In this document: positions 36,242 through 44,045 of the stretch, in pieces
Layout: each line of letters begins with the position of its first letter
Numbering within the stretch: position 1 is the first letter of the stretch
Assembly (NCBI GenBank): GCA_039931065.1
Contig: JBDTSP010000017.1
Span: 21,500 to 85,499, forward strand
Direction of reading: 5' to 3'
Source of the DNA: CADEED01 sp039931065
GTDB lineage: Bacteria > Pseudomonadota > Gammaproteobacteria > Steroidobacterales > Steroidobacteraceae
DNA length: 64,000 nt
The notes under the pieces: model-generated
Told to the model about the DNA's origin: nothing
Seen by the model: only the letters and a program-made list of their open reading frames with translations
The model's database searches: none
Made by a program: the position numbers and the translations under genes

Positions 36242-36604
36242 ATGACCGCACCGACTTCACACGGTTTGTCTCAGCTACGGGATGCCCTGCGGGAATTTGC
36301 CGCCGAGCGGGACTGGGACAAGTTTCACAGCCCCAAGAACCTGGCCTCCGCACTGTCCGTCGAGGCCGCGGAATTGCTCGAACGGTTTCAGTGGCTGACC
36401 GAGGATGAGAGCCGCTCGTTATCGCCCGCCGATCTCGCGCACGTGCGGGAGGAGATGGCGGACGTGCTGAACTACCTGGTGCGCCTGGCGGACAAGCTGG
36501 ACGTGAATCTGCTGGATGCCGCGCGCGAGAAGATCAAACTGAACGCGGTGAAATATCCGGTCGACAAGGCGCGTGGCAGCGCCAAGAAGTATTCGGAGCT
36601 TTAG
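36242..36604 (+). CDS. MazG-like nucleotide pyrophosphohydrolase
   Basis: 120 residues. The MazG fold is marked by SPKNLASALSVEAAELLERFQWL and HVREEMADVLNYLVRLADKLDVNLLDAAREKIKLNAVKYP; the ExxE-12-28-ExxD magnesium motif is EAAELLE...EEMADVL. The short all-alpha form resembles dCTP pyrophosphatase/RS21-C6 house-cleaning enzymes that hydrolyse aberrant dNTPs. The ATG at 36242 lies 8 bases after TATTGT and has no Shine-Dalgarno, so the mRNA may be leaderless. Its stop codon sits at the first bases of repeat B3. Confidence 0.9.
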   Translation: MTAPTSHGLSQLRDALREFAAERDWDKFHSPKNLASALSVEAAELLERFQWLTEDESRSLSPADLAHVREEMADVLNYLVRLADKLDVNLLDAAREKIKLNAVKYPVDKARGSAKKYSEL

Positions 36605-36723
36605 GGGCAGCCCCCTTTTCCCAGCAAAAGGGGTCAGTCATGATTTCTCTGCTTTGTAGTGCGGCAAAGACGCGCCTCGCCAGGGCTGACCCCTTTTGCT
36701 AGGAAAAGGGGGCTGCCCCCTAA
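36602..36723. repeat. long inverted repeat B3 (AAAAGGGGTCAG variant)
   Basis: About 35-bp arms at 36602-36636 and 36686-36723 with one unpaired G and one mismatch; the core here is CAGCAAAAGGGGTCAG instead of GGGGACAG, compensated in both arms. It lies between the convergent MazG-like and pectate lyase genes. Confidence 0.87.
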
Positions 36724-36738
36724 AACTCCTGACATCGG

Positions 36739-38122
36739 TCACTTTTTCTTGTTAGCCCATCCTGGGCCGCTTTCGTCCAAAATCCTCTGCCGCGCGAAAT
36801 CCGCCGGCTCCGCGCCCGGGGCAACGCCGTACAACGTCGGCGTCCAGCCCGCATCGGTCTTGAGGTCCGGATCGAACTTCGCATTCCATTCCGCGATGAA
36901 GTCGGTGGGTTCACAACCGGCTTTCTCGGTCCAGCAGTTGCCGACCGCGGTCAGCCCCGTACCCTTCTTGCCGTCGATGACTTCCATCGGGCCGAATCCC
37001 GCGCTCAACTCGAAGTAATTGTTTTCCGCGTAGAGGCGCGACTCGAATCCCACGCCCCAGCTCGAATAGTAGCTAGTGCCGCCGTTGATCTTGTATAGAT
37101 TGTCGTACACGTGCACGCGGCCGTAGCGCACGCGCGGCATGCGTTGCCCGACGTTTTCGAACAGGTTGTGATGCAGCGTGACGCGCAATTTTCCGAGGTC
37201 CGCGGTCGCCGCGTCGAATTGCCGATCAGCATGGTCTTGTCGTGGGATACAAACTGATTCCACGACACCGTGACGTAGTCCGATTCATGAGTGATGTCGA
37301 GCAGTCCGTCGTGCACCTGGTAACGGTGCCCGAACCACGTTGGCTGCGACTCATCGCGGGTGCGCACGTCCGCGAAGCGGTTATGGTCGATCCACACGTT
37401 GGTCGAATTGCGAATCGATATCGAATCATAGGATGAGTTCCAGTTGCCGGTCGCGCCGTCCGAGGGGGACCACTCGGGAAAACAGTCCGCGGTGTCTTCG
37501 ATGCTCAGGTTGCGGACGATCACATTCATCGGCTGGTTGCCGCTGGTGATGTCGGGCGCGATGTCGAGCCACGCGCCGATGATCGTGGCGTCCGCCAGGC
37601 CGAACAACGTGGTGTTCGCCGGCACGCGGATGTGCACGCGCGCTTCCTGCGCCGCGTGTGATGCGGCCCGCGCGTTCTCCTGGCCGCCGTTCGGTTCCCT
37701 TTTGTCCTTGCCAAACGGACCCGCGGGGTCGTACATCGCCAGGAATGCGAACGGCGCGTACAACTCGCCGGTTGCCGGGTCGGGCCGGTAGTAGTCCTTG
37801 CAGTTGAGCGGGTTGCCGGCCTCGTCGACATTCGCATCGATCGTGCCCTTCACGTAGATGAGCTTCGGCGTGGCGTCCGGCCAGGCGAGGGCCGCGATCA
37901 GCTCCTTGCGATTTGTGACCGTGACCGTACGGGCGGAGGAGGCAGCCGAACCGCCGGTGGTGCCCTGGGGCAGCGCCGCGGTCGGAACCGAGCCCCAACC
38001 GTCGTTCGAAGGCAGCGTTTCGCGTCCCGGTTCTGCCGCCGGCACGGCCGCCCTTGCGGTCCCGATCAGGAAACCGATGGACAGAACGTAGGCGAGGGCT
38101 CGGCCAGACTTGGCAAAAACAT
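36739..38122 (-). pseudogene. secreted pectate lyase, two frameshifts
   Basis: Two reading frames together encode a full pectate lyase (parallel beta-helix, pel/PL1-like). The 5' part (frame to about 37216) runs NRKELIAALAWPDATPKLIYVKGTI, then NLSIEDTADCFPEWSPSDGATGNWNSSYDSISI and DGLLDITHESDYVTVSWNQFVSHDKTMLIGNS. The 3' part continues AATADLGKLRVTLHHNLFENVGQRMPRVRYGRVHVYDN. Restoring one G near 37215 joins them. At the 5' end a GAGG site is 7 bases before ATG 38122, and one extra T in the T5 run at 38115-38119 would give the signal peptide MFFAKSGRALAYVLS. Two single-base losses imply decay, or assembly error. Confidence 0.8.
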
Positions 38123-38143
38123 CAATTTTCCTCGTGAAAATTG
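38123..38143. promoter_or_regulatory. perfect inverted repeat over the pectate lyase ribosome site
   Basis: CAATTTTC, 5-base spacer, GAAAATTG. It abuts the pectate lyase ATG and contains its GAGG ribosome site in the spacer, so it could be a repressor operator or a hairpin hiding the site. The rest of 38144-38382 shows nothing I can identify besides AAGGAG at 38371 for the next gene. Confidence 0.5.
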
Positions 38144-38382
38144 CCGCAATCGGACACGCACCGTTTCGGACCCGACGAATGACACCGGTGACATGCTGCG
38201 GGCGAAGCTGAAGCGAAGCAAGTAATAGTTCGCCCGTCGTGTAACCGCGTGAAAGTAGTCACACAATTTTCCCGTAAGGCATCCCGATCTTTTACATTTG
38301 CTGGCCGGCTCTGCCGCGCCGCAGCGTGGTCACAAAAGGCGAACACGTCGCAGAATGCCTCGCGAGACCCAAGGAGCCGCCG

Positions 38383-39051
38383 ATGCCCACTAACTACGTA
38401 CTCGTCGATTTCGAGAACGTTCAGCCCGAGACACTCGCTTCACTGGCCGAAGGCCAGTTCAAGGTGAAGGTGTTCGTCGGCGCGACGCAAGCCAGGGGAC
38501 GCATCTCGTTCGAGTTGTCGCACTCCATGCAGATGCTCGGCGCGAACGCGGAGTACGTGAAGATCGCGCGCAGCGGGCCGAACGCCGTCGACATGCACAT
38601 CGCGTATTTCGTCGGCAAGATCCTCGAGCGCGAGCACGACGCGGTGATCCACATCATCTCGAAGGACACCGATTTCGATCCGCTGCTCGAATACCTGCGC
38701 GCCAGTGGCGTGACGTGCAAGCGGACAAAGACGATCGCCGAAGTCGCGAAGCTCGCGCAGGCAGCCGCGCGGGCGCGGCCACTGCAGAAGCCGCAACGCG
38801 CGCTGACCACGCCGCACGTGCCACCGCCGCGCAAGGCGCACTCGGAGAAGCTCGCGCCGATCATCAAGCAGCTGCATTCGCTGAGCGGCAAACCGGGTAC
38901 GCGCAAGAAGCTCGCGCAAACCATCGGCAACTACTTCAAGCAGCACGGCGGGGAGCTGGCGGAGAAGACCATCGACCACCTGATCGATGAACTGATCCGG
39001 CTCAAATACGTGACGCAGACGGGGCCGAACGTGAGTTATCACCTGGTCTGA
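38383..39051 (+). CDS. NYN/PIN-like nuclease-domain protein
   Basis: 222 residues from the ATG at 38383 (AAGGAG upstream). An N-terminal NYN (LabA-like PIN) domain carries the acidic residues in YVLVDFENVQ, NAVDMHIAYFVGKI and HIISKDTDFDPLLEYLRASG. A linker precedes a C-terminal winged-helix-like segment (AQTIGNYFKQHGGELAEKTIDHLIDELIRLKYVTQTG). NYN proteins are usually RNases or RNA-binding regulators; the target is unknown. It stands alone. Confidence 0.82.
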   Translation: MPTNYVLVDFENVQPETLASLAEGQFKVKVFVGATQARGRISFELSHSMQMLGANAEYVKIARSGPNAVDMHIAYFVGKILEREHDAVIHIISKDTDFDPLLEYLRASGVTCKRTKTIAEVAKLAQAAARARPLQKPQRALTTPHVPPPRKAHSEKLAPIIKQLHSLSGKPGTRKKLAQTIGNYFKQHGGELAEKTIDHLIDELIRLKYVTQTGPNVSYHLV

Positions 39052-39194
39052 GGCTGGCGCACCGCAATGCGGCGACATTTTTGACCCGGGCCGGGAACCC
39101 CGCAGGACGTTTCGAATCTACGTTGTCAAGCTGCTGCGAAGCGGCGCGGGCCGCTACACTGCCCGCCTAACAACATAGACCCGAAAGGAAGCCC

Positions 39195-39944
39195 GTGACG
39201 TTCAGATCCCTCAAGTTCGCAGTATTCGTTTTGGCGATAATTGCCGCCCCCGCCGCGCAGGCGCAGTGGACCGGCAAGGCGGAGCTCGGCTTCCTGTCTT
39301 CAAGTGGCAACACCGAGGCCACCTCCGCGAATACCAAATTCGACTTGACGAAAGAGGGCGCCAAGTGGCGTAACAACTTCTACGTCGCCGCCTTGTACGG
39401 AAAGAACGCCGAATTCACCACCGCCGAGCACTACGAGGCGAGATACCAGGCGGACTTGAAGATCACCGATCGTTTCAGCTGGTTCGGCGGCATCCGCGGC
39501 GAGCAGGATCGTTTCAGCGGCTTTGCGTACCAGGCGACCGTGTCGACCGGCGCGAGTTACAAGTTCATCGACAGCCCGACCACCAAGCTCACCGCATCAC
39601 TCGGCGCCGGCTTGCGCCGTTCCAAGAGCGAGACGCTGGTGAAGACCGACGCCGGCGAGGTCATCGATCGCATCGAAGGCGAGGTGGATGACGAGCCGGT
39701 TGGCATCTTCAGCTCTAACTACGAGCACGCCTTCACCGACACCACCAAGATCACCAACAAGTTTCTGGCGGAATCGGGCGCCGACAATACATCCGTGCAG
39801 AACGACATCGCGCTGCAGGTGTCGATGACGGATGCGCTGGCGCTCGCCGTGGGTTATGGCATTCGTTACAACTCGGATCCGCCGCCGTTGTCTGAGAGCA
39901 CGGATACCCTGATCACCGTGAACCTGGTCTACAACATCAAATGA
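39195..39944 (+). CDS. DUF481 outer-membrane protein (YdiY-like)
   Basis: 249 residues starting at GTG (GAAAGGAAG upstream). Signal peptide (FAVFVLAIIAAPAAQAQ), then the DUF481 pattern of alternating strands: GKAELGFLSSSGNTEATSANTKF, RFSWFGGIRGEQDRFSGF, ASLGAGLRRSKSETL and a final TLITVNLVYNIK. Predicted small beta-barrel in the outer membrane; function unknown. The stop overlaps the next start (ATGA). Confidence 0.88.
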   Translation: MTFRSLKFAVFVLAIIAAPAAQAQWTGKAELGFLSSSGNTEATSANTKFDLTKEGAKWRNNFYVAALYGKNAEFTTAEHYEARYQADLKITDRFSWFGGIRGEQDRFSGFAYQATVSTGASYKFIDSPTTKLTASLGAGLRRSKSETLVKTDAGEVIDRIEGEVDDEPVGIFSSNYEHAFTDTTKITNKFLAESGADNTSVQNDIALQVSMTDALALAVGYGIRYNSDPPPLSESTDTLITVNLVYNIK

Positions 39945-40492
39945 ACAAGTACCTGAAGGCGGCGCTGTCTGCGGGCGTCGTGCTGGTGCTCGCCGCCGTG
40001 GCGGCGTGGCCCCAATCCGGCAGCACCGCCAGCGTCACCGTGAAGACGGGGCCCGAGGCCGGCAAGTACGACGCGTCGCCGTCCGATGCCTGCGTGCTGG
40101 TGGCGTTCGGCAAGAAGCCGCTCGGGTTGTCGGCCGTATTCAGCGGCGTCGATTCCTCCTTGTCGGTCGACATGCCGAACATCGATGAGAAACACGCCAA
40201 CGAGATTCAGGTCGTGCTCGTCATCTCGCACATGAAATCCGCGGGCGGGATGAAGAATGGCGTGGCCAGCATCACCTATGAGATCGATACGCGGCCGGAC
40301 GCGGCGCTGGATGCCCAGAAGCGCGCCGAGCGGGCTAACAAAGGCATGACCGGCAAAGCGACCACGATGCTGATGGAGCGCGGCAACACCGTGCTGCTCA
40401 GCTTCACCGGCGAGACCGCGAGCGGCGTGAAGCTCGACGGCGAAGTGAACTGCCGAAAGGTCGAGTCGCAAGTTGGCGCAAACCCGAAGTAG
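39941..40492 (+). CDS. secreted protein coupled to the DUF481 gene
   Basis: 183 residues, with a signal peptide or anchor (YLKAALSAGVVLVLAAVAAW). The mature part, GPEAGKYDASPSDACVLVAFGKKPLGLSAVFSGV and later SITYEIDTRPDAALDAQKRAERANKG, is not a family I know. It overlaps the DUF481 stop by four bases, so both are made from one transcript. The last codon and stop lie in repeat A3. Confidence 0.75.
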   Translation: MNKYLKAALSAGVVLVLAAVAAWPQSGSTASVTVKTGPEAGKYDASPSDACVLVAFGKKPLGLSAVFSGVDSSLSVDMPNIDEKHANEIQVVLVISHMKSAGGMKNGVASITYEIDTRPDAALDAQKRAERANKGMTGKATTMLMERGNTVLLSFTGETASGVKLDGEVNCRKVESQVGANPK

Positions 40493-40525
40493 TATCGGGT
40501 AGGGATTAGCTACCCGGCACCAACC
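40487..40525. repeat. compact repeat A3 (GTAGTA left arm with GGCACCAACC right arm)
   Basis: Left arm as in A1/A2 (AAGTAGTATCGGGTAGGGAT, 40487-40506) joined after one base to the right arm of A4 (GCTACCCGGCACCAACC, ending 40525). Only CGGGTAG/CTACCCG still pairs. It looks like a deletion or recombinant between two repeat copies. Both convergent genes end inside it. Confidence 0.75.
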
Positions 40526-40847
40526 CCTTCCACTTGACCACGAAGAACCGCATCGGCCGGTCGCCCGAGTTGCGGATGCCGTGCAGATCTCCGGGCTTCG
40601 AATACATCAGGTCGCCGGCCTGCGAGGGCACGTCCTTGCCATTCAACGACCACGTACCCGAACTCGGCTGGCCATCTTCTGTGTAGATAGAGATCCAGCC
40701 CCACGAGCCGGTGGACTTCCTTGCGTCCGCCGCCTTCCAGATATGGCTCTCGAGCGGCGGCTTCACCGGCTTCAGCGCCCAGAGTGTGCCGGTGTAGAAC
40801 GAGCCCAGCATCAGCGCGCCTGCGCCCACGAAGGATCGAAGTTTCAT
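40506..40847 (-). CDS. small secreted cupin-like protein
   Basis: 113 residues from the ATG at 40847 (AGGAA 8 bases upstream). N-terminal signal or anchor (SFVGAGALMLGSFYTGTLWAL). A single conserved cupin barrel follows: SGTWSLNGKDVPSQAGDLMYSKPGDLHGIRNSGDRPMRFFVVKW. The GDLHG His could bind a metal. Role unknown, perhaps a periplasmic ligand binder. The final residues LVPGS and stop are encoded in repeat A3, so the native end has been replaced or ends early. Confidence 0.75.
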   Translation of the reverse strand: MKLRSFVGAGALMLGSFYTGTLWALKPVKPPLESHIWKAADARKSTGSWGWISIYTEDGQPSSGTWSLNGKDVPSQAGDLMYSKPGDLHGIRNSGDRPMRFFVVKWKGLVPGS

Positions 40848-40878
40848 CAGAAATTCCTGGGGTGGGGTGATCAAAGCA

Positions 40879-40964
40879 GGTTGGTGCCGGGTGGGGGAAG
40901 CGGGGATTGGCCGAACGGGGTCGTGAGCTCCTTGATTCCCCACTTCCCCCACCCGGCACCAACC
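40879..40964. repeat. long inverted repeat A4 (GGTGCCGGGTGGGGGAAG)
   Basis: 28-bp arms at about 40879-40906 and 40937-40964 with one G-U-compatible mismatch. Outer motif GGTTGGTGCCGGGTGGGGG, distinct from but related to A1-A3. It lies upstream of the cupin gene, between two divergent genes. Confidence 0.83.
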
Positions 40965-41058
40965 GGGAATTTTTCACAGAACCGGACATTGTCAAAGCCG
41001 CGCGCGGATTTTTCCGCGCCGCACGAGACTAGTCTTCTCGCACAGGGAGGATTTACAT

Positions 41059-41460
41059 ATGCGAGTGATCCGCACATTGGATGAATTGCTGACGCTGCCC
41101 CAGGACCGACACGTCAACGGCTTTCGCGGCCGCGCCTCGCTGCTGCTCGATATTCCCGAGGTGTCACGCCCCATGTTGATGCGCGCACAGGATTCGCTCA
41201 ACAGCCTGCAGGAACGCGGCGGCAGCCTGGCCGGCGCCGCCATCATGTTCCTCGCGTTGCTCGCCGGCGTGAGCAAGGTGCTGCACGAGAACGAGTCGCT
41301 CTTGAGCTGGCTGGCGATGGGCGAGCTGATCCTTGTCCTCGCCGTTTCGTTTGCACTCGGGTACGCGGCGAGGTGGGCCGCGCTCGCCATCACACGCTTG
41401 CAATTCGCCTATCGCTGCCGAGTGCAGCACGATCTGCTGGCGATGCTTCTGCCGCGATGA
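41059..41460 (+). CDS. small inner-membrane protein
   Basis: 133 residues; GGGAGGA before the ATG. An N-terminal cytoplasmic part with LDELLTLPQDRHVNGFRGRASLLLDIPEVSRPMLM, then two hydrophobic helices (GAAIMFLALLAGVSKVL, WLAMGELILVLAVSFALGYAA) and a basic C-terminus. Function unknown. Confidence 0.65.
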   Translation: MRVIRTLDELLTLPQDRHVNGFRGRASLLLDIPEVSRPMLMRAQDSLNSLQERGGSLAGAAIMFLALLAGVSKVLHENESLLSWLAMGELILVLAVSFALGYAARWAALAITRLQFAYRCRVQHDLLAMLLPR

Positions 41461-41520
41461 AGCCAGCGCGGTAGTCGAAGTCGACGCGGCATTCACGCCG
41501 CGCACCGACCCGCGATCCAT

Positions 41521-41545
41521 GGTTTCATGGGCGCCCCATGAAACC
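41521..41545. promoter_or_regulatory. perfect palindrome upstream of the hydrolase gene
   Basis: Arms GGTTTCATGGG and CCCATGAAACC with CGC between: 11 bp, no mismatch. An ATG of a 34-codon ORF lies in the right arm. Candidate operator or RNA hairpin. Confidence 0.55.
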
Positions 41546-41642
41546 TTCCCACGGTTGGGCGCTGTTCGCGCTCGCGATGGCCAGGGCCGACGCCGCGATG
41601 CCTGGCCTGTCCAAGGTCGCGCGTTGCGCGCCGGCGCAATGA
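41538..41642 (+). CDS. short ORF, possible displaced signal peptide of the hydrolase
   Basis: 34 codons; MKPSHGWALFALAMARADAA looks like a signal peptide. It ends with TGA overlapping the hydrolase ATG (ATGA), in a different frame. It may be a coupled leader, or the real N-terminus separated by a frameshift. Confidence 0.35.
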   Translation: MKPSHGWALFALAMARADAAMPGLSKVARCAPAQ

Positions 41643-42514
41643 AAAATCCTTTCGGCGAAGATTTCTCGTGGACGTTATGGCCGGGCTCGGACGACGGCCG
41701 AGTCGATGCAGGGCCCGACTTCCTGCTCGAGAACTCTGCTGCGCCGAGCAGCGATCTCGTCATCAGCGATGTTTTTCGGGCGCGCTGCTTCGCGTTCAAG
41801 CCAAAGAAGCTCAACGGCCGGGCCGTGCTCGTGTTGGCCGGTGGTGGCTACACCAAACTAGTCATCGGTAAGGAAGGAGTTGAGATCGCCCAGTGGCTCG
41901 CGAATCTCGGCTTCCATGCGTTCGTATTGGTGCACCGATTTCCGAACGCGCAATTTGGGCCGCAAGCGCCCGTGGACGATGCGATGGAGGCGCTGCGGCA
42001 GATTCGTGCGCGCGCGCCGGAGTGGGGCGTGAACGCGCGTGCCGTGGGTGTGCTGGGGTTGTCATCGGGCGGCCATCTGGCGAGTTGCCTCGTCGCCGGT
42101 TATCCCACGCAGTGGACGCCGCCGCCTTCAAAGGATGCGGCGGTCAATGCGACACCGGATTTTCTCATCGTTGGCTACGGGCCGATCTCGACCAACGCCT
42201 CCGGCCGCACGATCGTGCCCGATAAACCGCCGTTGCCCCCACCGGAAAAACAGGCGCTGTATGAAGCCATGCAGCCGGATGTGCAGCTGATGGATTCACC
42301 GCCACCCGCGTTCATCGTCTATGCGGCCAACGATGCGGTGGTGCCGGTGGAGAACGCATACCGCCTGCACAAAGCATTGTTAGCCAAGGGCGGCTCGGCG
42401 GAGTTGCACGTGTTTGCCGATGCACCGCACGGCTTTGCGCTGCGAGAGAAGACGTTGCCGGTGGGCACATGGCCAGGGCTTTGCGAGGCGTGGCTGAATC
42501 ACTTGCGCTTGTGA
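41639..42514 (+). CDS. alpha/beta hydrolase, carbohydrate-esterase-like
   Basis: 291 residues from the ATG at 41639. A strand with RAVLVLAGGGYTKLV forms the oxyanion region (GGG), the nucleophile elbow is GLSSGGHLA, and AFIVYAANDAVVPVENAYRLHKALLAKGGSAELHVFADAPHGFALR holds the Asp and His. This matches Axe/BD-FAE-type esterases or DUF-type hydrolases that deacylate plant polysaccharides; secreted members have a signal peptide, which here lies in a different frame just upstream. Substrate uncertain. Confidence 0.85.
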   Translation: MKNPFGEDFSWTLWPGSDDGRVDAGPDFLLENSAAPSSDLVISDVFRARCFAFKPKKLNGRAVLVLAGGGYTKLVIGKEGVEIAQWLANLGFHAFVLVHRFPNAQFGPQAPVDDAMEALRQIRARAPEWGVNARAVGVLGLSSGGHLASCLVAGYPTQWTPPPSKDAAVNATPDFLIVGYGPISTNASGRTIVPDKPPLPPPEKQALYEAMQPDVQLMDSPPPAFIVYAANDAVVPVENAYRLHKALLAKGGSAELHVFADAPHGFALREKTLPVGTWPGLCEAWLNHLRL

Positions 42515-42570
42515 CGCGGCATGTCAATCAGCTAGGGTGCGCCCTCCAATAACAACAAGAGGGGAGTTTC

Positions 42571-43263
42571 ATGCCCATTCTCAAGCGTTGTACCGCGGAA
42601 TTGTTAGGTACGTTCTGGCTGGTGCTCGGCGGCTGCGGCAGCGCCGTGCTGGCGGCGAAGTTTCCGGAAGTCGGCATCGGCCTGGTGGGTGTGGCGCTGG
42701 CATTTGGCCTCACAGTGGTGACCATGGCGTACGCCGTCGGCCACATCTCGGGCGGCCATTTCAACCCGGCGGTGACAATCGGCCTGCTCGCGGGCGGCCG
42801 CGTCAAAGCGGGTGACGTTGCGCCCTACATCGTCGCGCAGTTGCTCGGCGCCGTGCTCGCCGCGTGGATCCTCGCGCAAATTGCGAGCGGCAATGGCACG
42901 GATGCGGTGGCGGGCGGACTCGCTTCGAACGGCTTCGGCGAACACTCGCCCGGCAGTTATTCGCAGGGTGCTGCGTTCCTCACCGAAGTCGTGATGACGT
43001 TCTTCTTCCTGATCGTGATTCTCGGTGCAACCGATGGGCGCGCGCCCGCGGGCTTTGCGCCGCTGGCGATCGGGCTGGCGCTCACGCTGATCCACCTGAT
43101 CAGCATTCCCGTAACCAACACTTCCGTGAATCCCGCGCGCAGCACGGGTCCGGCATTGTTAGTCGGCGGCTGGGCTTTGCAGCAGCTGTGGTTGTTCTGG
43201 GTTGCGCCGATTCTCGGCGCGGTTCTGGCCGGCGGCGTTTATCGCTGGCTCGGCAAGAAGTAG
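42571..43263 (+). CDS. aqpZ: aquaporin Z
   Basis: 230 residues, six membrane helices and both NPA half-helices (SGGHFNPAVTIGLL and NTSVNPARSTGPAL). The selectivity filter of a water channel is visible: His in LIHLISIPV and Arg after the second NPA, with N-terminal RCTAELLGTFWLVLGGCG as in E. coli AqpZ. It moves water across the inner membrane. GAGGGGAG precedes the ATG. The gene ends just before the terminator-like repeat D. Confidence 0.96.
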   Translation: MPILKRCTAELLGTFWLVLGGCGSAVLAAKFPEVGIGLVGVALAFGLTVVTMAYAVGHISGGHFNPAVTIGLLAGGRVKAGDVAPYIVAQLLGAVLAAWILAQIASGNGTDAVAGGLASNGFGEHSPGSYSQGAAFLTEVVMTFFFLIVILGATDGRAPAGFAPLAIGLALTLIHLISIPVTNTSVNPARSTGPALLVGGWALQQLWLFWVAPILGAVLAGGVYRWLGKK

Positions 43264-43276
43264 CAGAAAAGAAACA

Positions 43277-43349
43277 AAAAAGGGGACATTCCGAGTTATC
43301 GCGCGGACCGTTGCGTCGGCCGCACAGTAAGTCGGAATGTCCCCTTTTT
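43277..43349. repeat. inverted repeat D, likely bidirectional terminator
   Basis: Arms AAAAAGGGGACATTCCGAGTT (43277-43297) and its near-complement (43329-43349) with one mismatch, around a 31-base loop. The A5/T5 tails make it a plausible terminator for both aqpZ and the convergent lipoprotein gene. Shares GGGGACA with family B. Confidence 0.8.
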
Positions 43350-43355
43350 CTCCGG

Positions 43356-43955
43356 TCAGACCTTTTTGATTTTGAGCTTTTCGATGACTTCCGCGCCCAT
43401 GCCCTGGACGGTCTTCGCCTTGCTCGCCGCTTCGATCTCGTTACCCGCTTTGTAATCCTTCGTGGCTTCGGCCCACGTGGACTTCATCGATTCGAGCACC
43501 GACTTCGAGCCTTCGAACTCATCCTTGCTGATGCCGAACGGCAGACGCTTCGACTTGTTGAGCGTATCGACGCGCGCCTGGATGGTATCCACCATCTTCG
43601 GCACTTCGTCTTTCAGATTCGCCCATTCCGTTTTCGCAATCTTGGTCGCGGTGGCGGCCTGTTCCTTGCCCGAATTCACGGCGTCTTTGAGCGAATCCAC
43701 GGCCTTCTGCAGCTGCGGAGTTCCGGCGAGCACGTTCTCGTACTCTTTCTTGTCGAGGCTCTCCTTGAGCCGGTCGTACTGCGATTCGACGCCTTTCAGG
43801 CCGTCCGGCGCGTACTTCGCCGCATCATCCTTCACGTCCTTGAGAGACGCTTCGATCTGGTCCAGCGCTTTCGTCGCCGGAGCCTTTTGTTGAGCACAAC
43901 CGGCCGCGAGCAACGTGGTCGCCGCAATCGCCAGCATGATGTTTGGGATACGCAT
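43356..43955 (-). CDS. helical lipoprotein
   Basis: 199 residues; lipobox LAAGC with the lipidated Cys at residue 20. The rest is charged and almost entirely helical (LDQIEASLKDVKDDAAKYAPDGLKGVESQYDRLKESLDKK; SGKEQAATATKIAKTEWANLKDEVP), likely a coiled coil or helical bundle. No family recognised. Repeat D separates it from aqpZ. Confidence 0.78.
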   Translation of the reverse strand: MRIPNIMLAIAATTLLAAGCAQQKAPATKALDQIEASLKDVKDDAAKYAPDGLKGVESQYDRLKESLDKKEYENVLAGTPQLQKAVDSLKDAVNSGKEQAATATKIAKTEWANLKDEVPKMVDTIQARVDTLNKSKRLPFGISKDEFEGSKSVLESMKSTWAEATKDYKAGNEIEAASKAKTVQGMGAEVIEKLKIKKV

Positions 43956-44045
43956 GATTAACTCCTTACCTGCAACCTTGTTAGGTTACCGGACTCAGGG
44001 CTAACATCGGTGTAGGACGAATGGAGGATGTCCGTAGGTGCCTGC

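Noticed and set aside
2771..43349. CRISPR array
   Set aside because: The repeats are isolated palindromes far apart, with no spacer-repeat periodicity and no cas genes.
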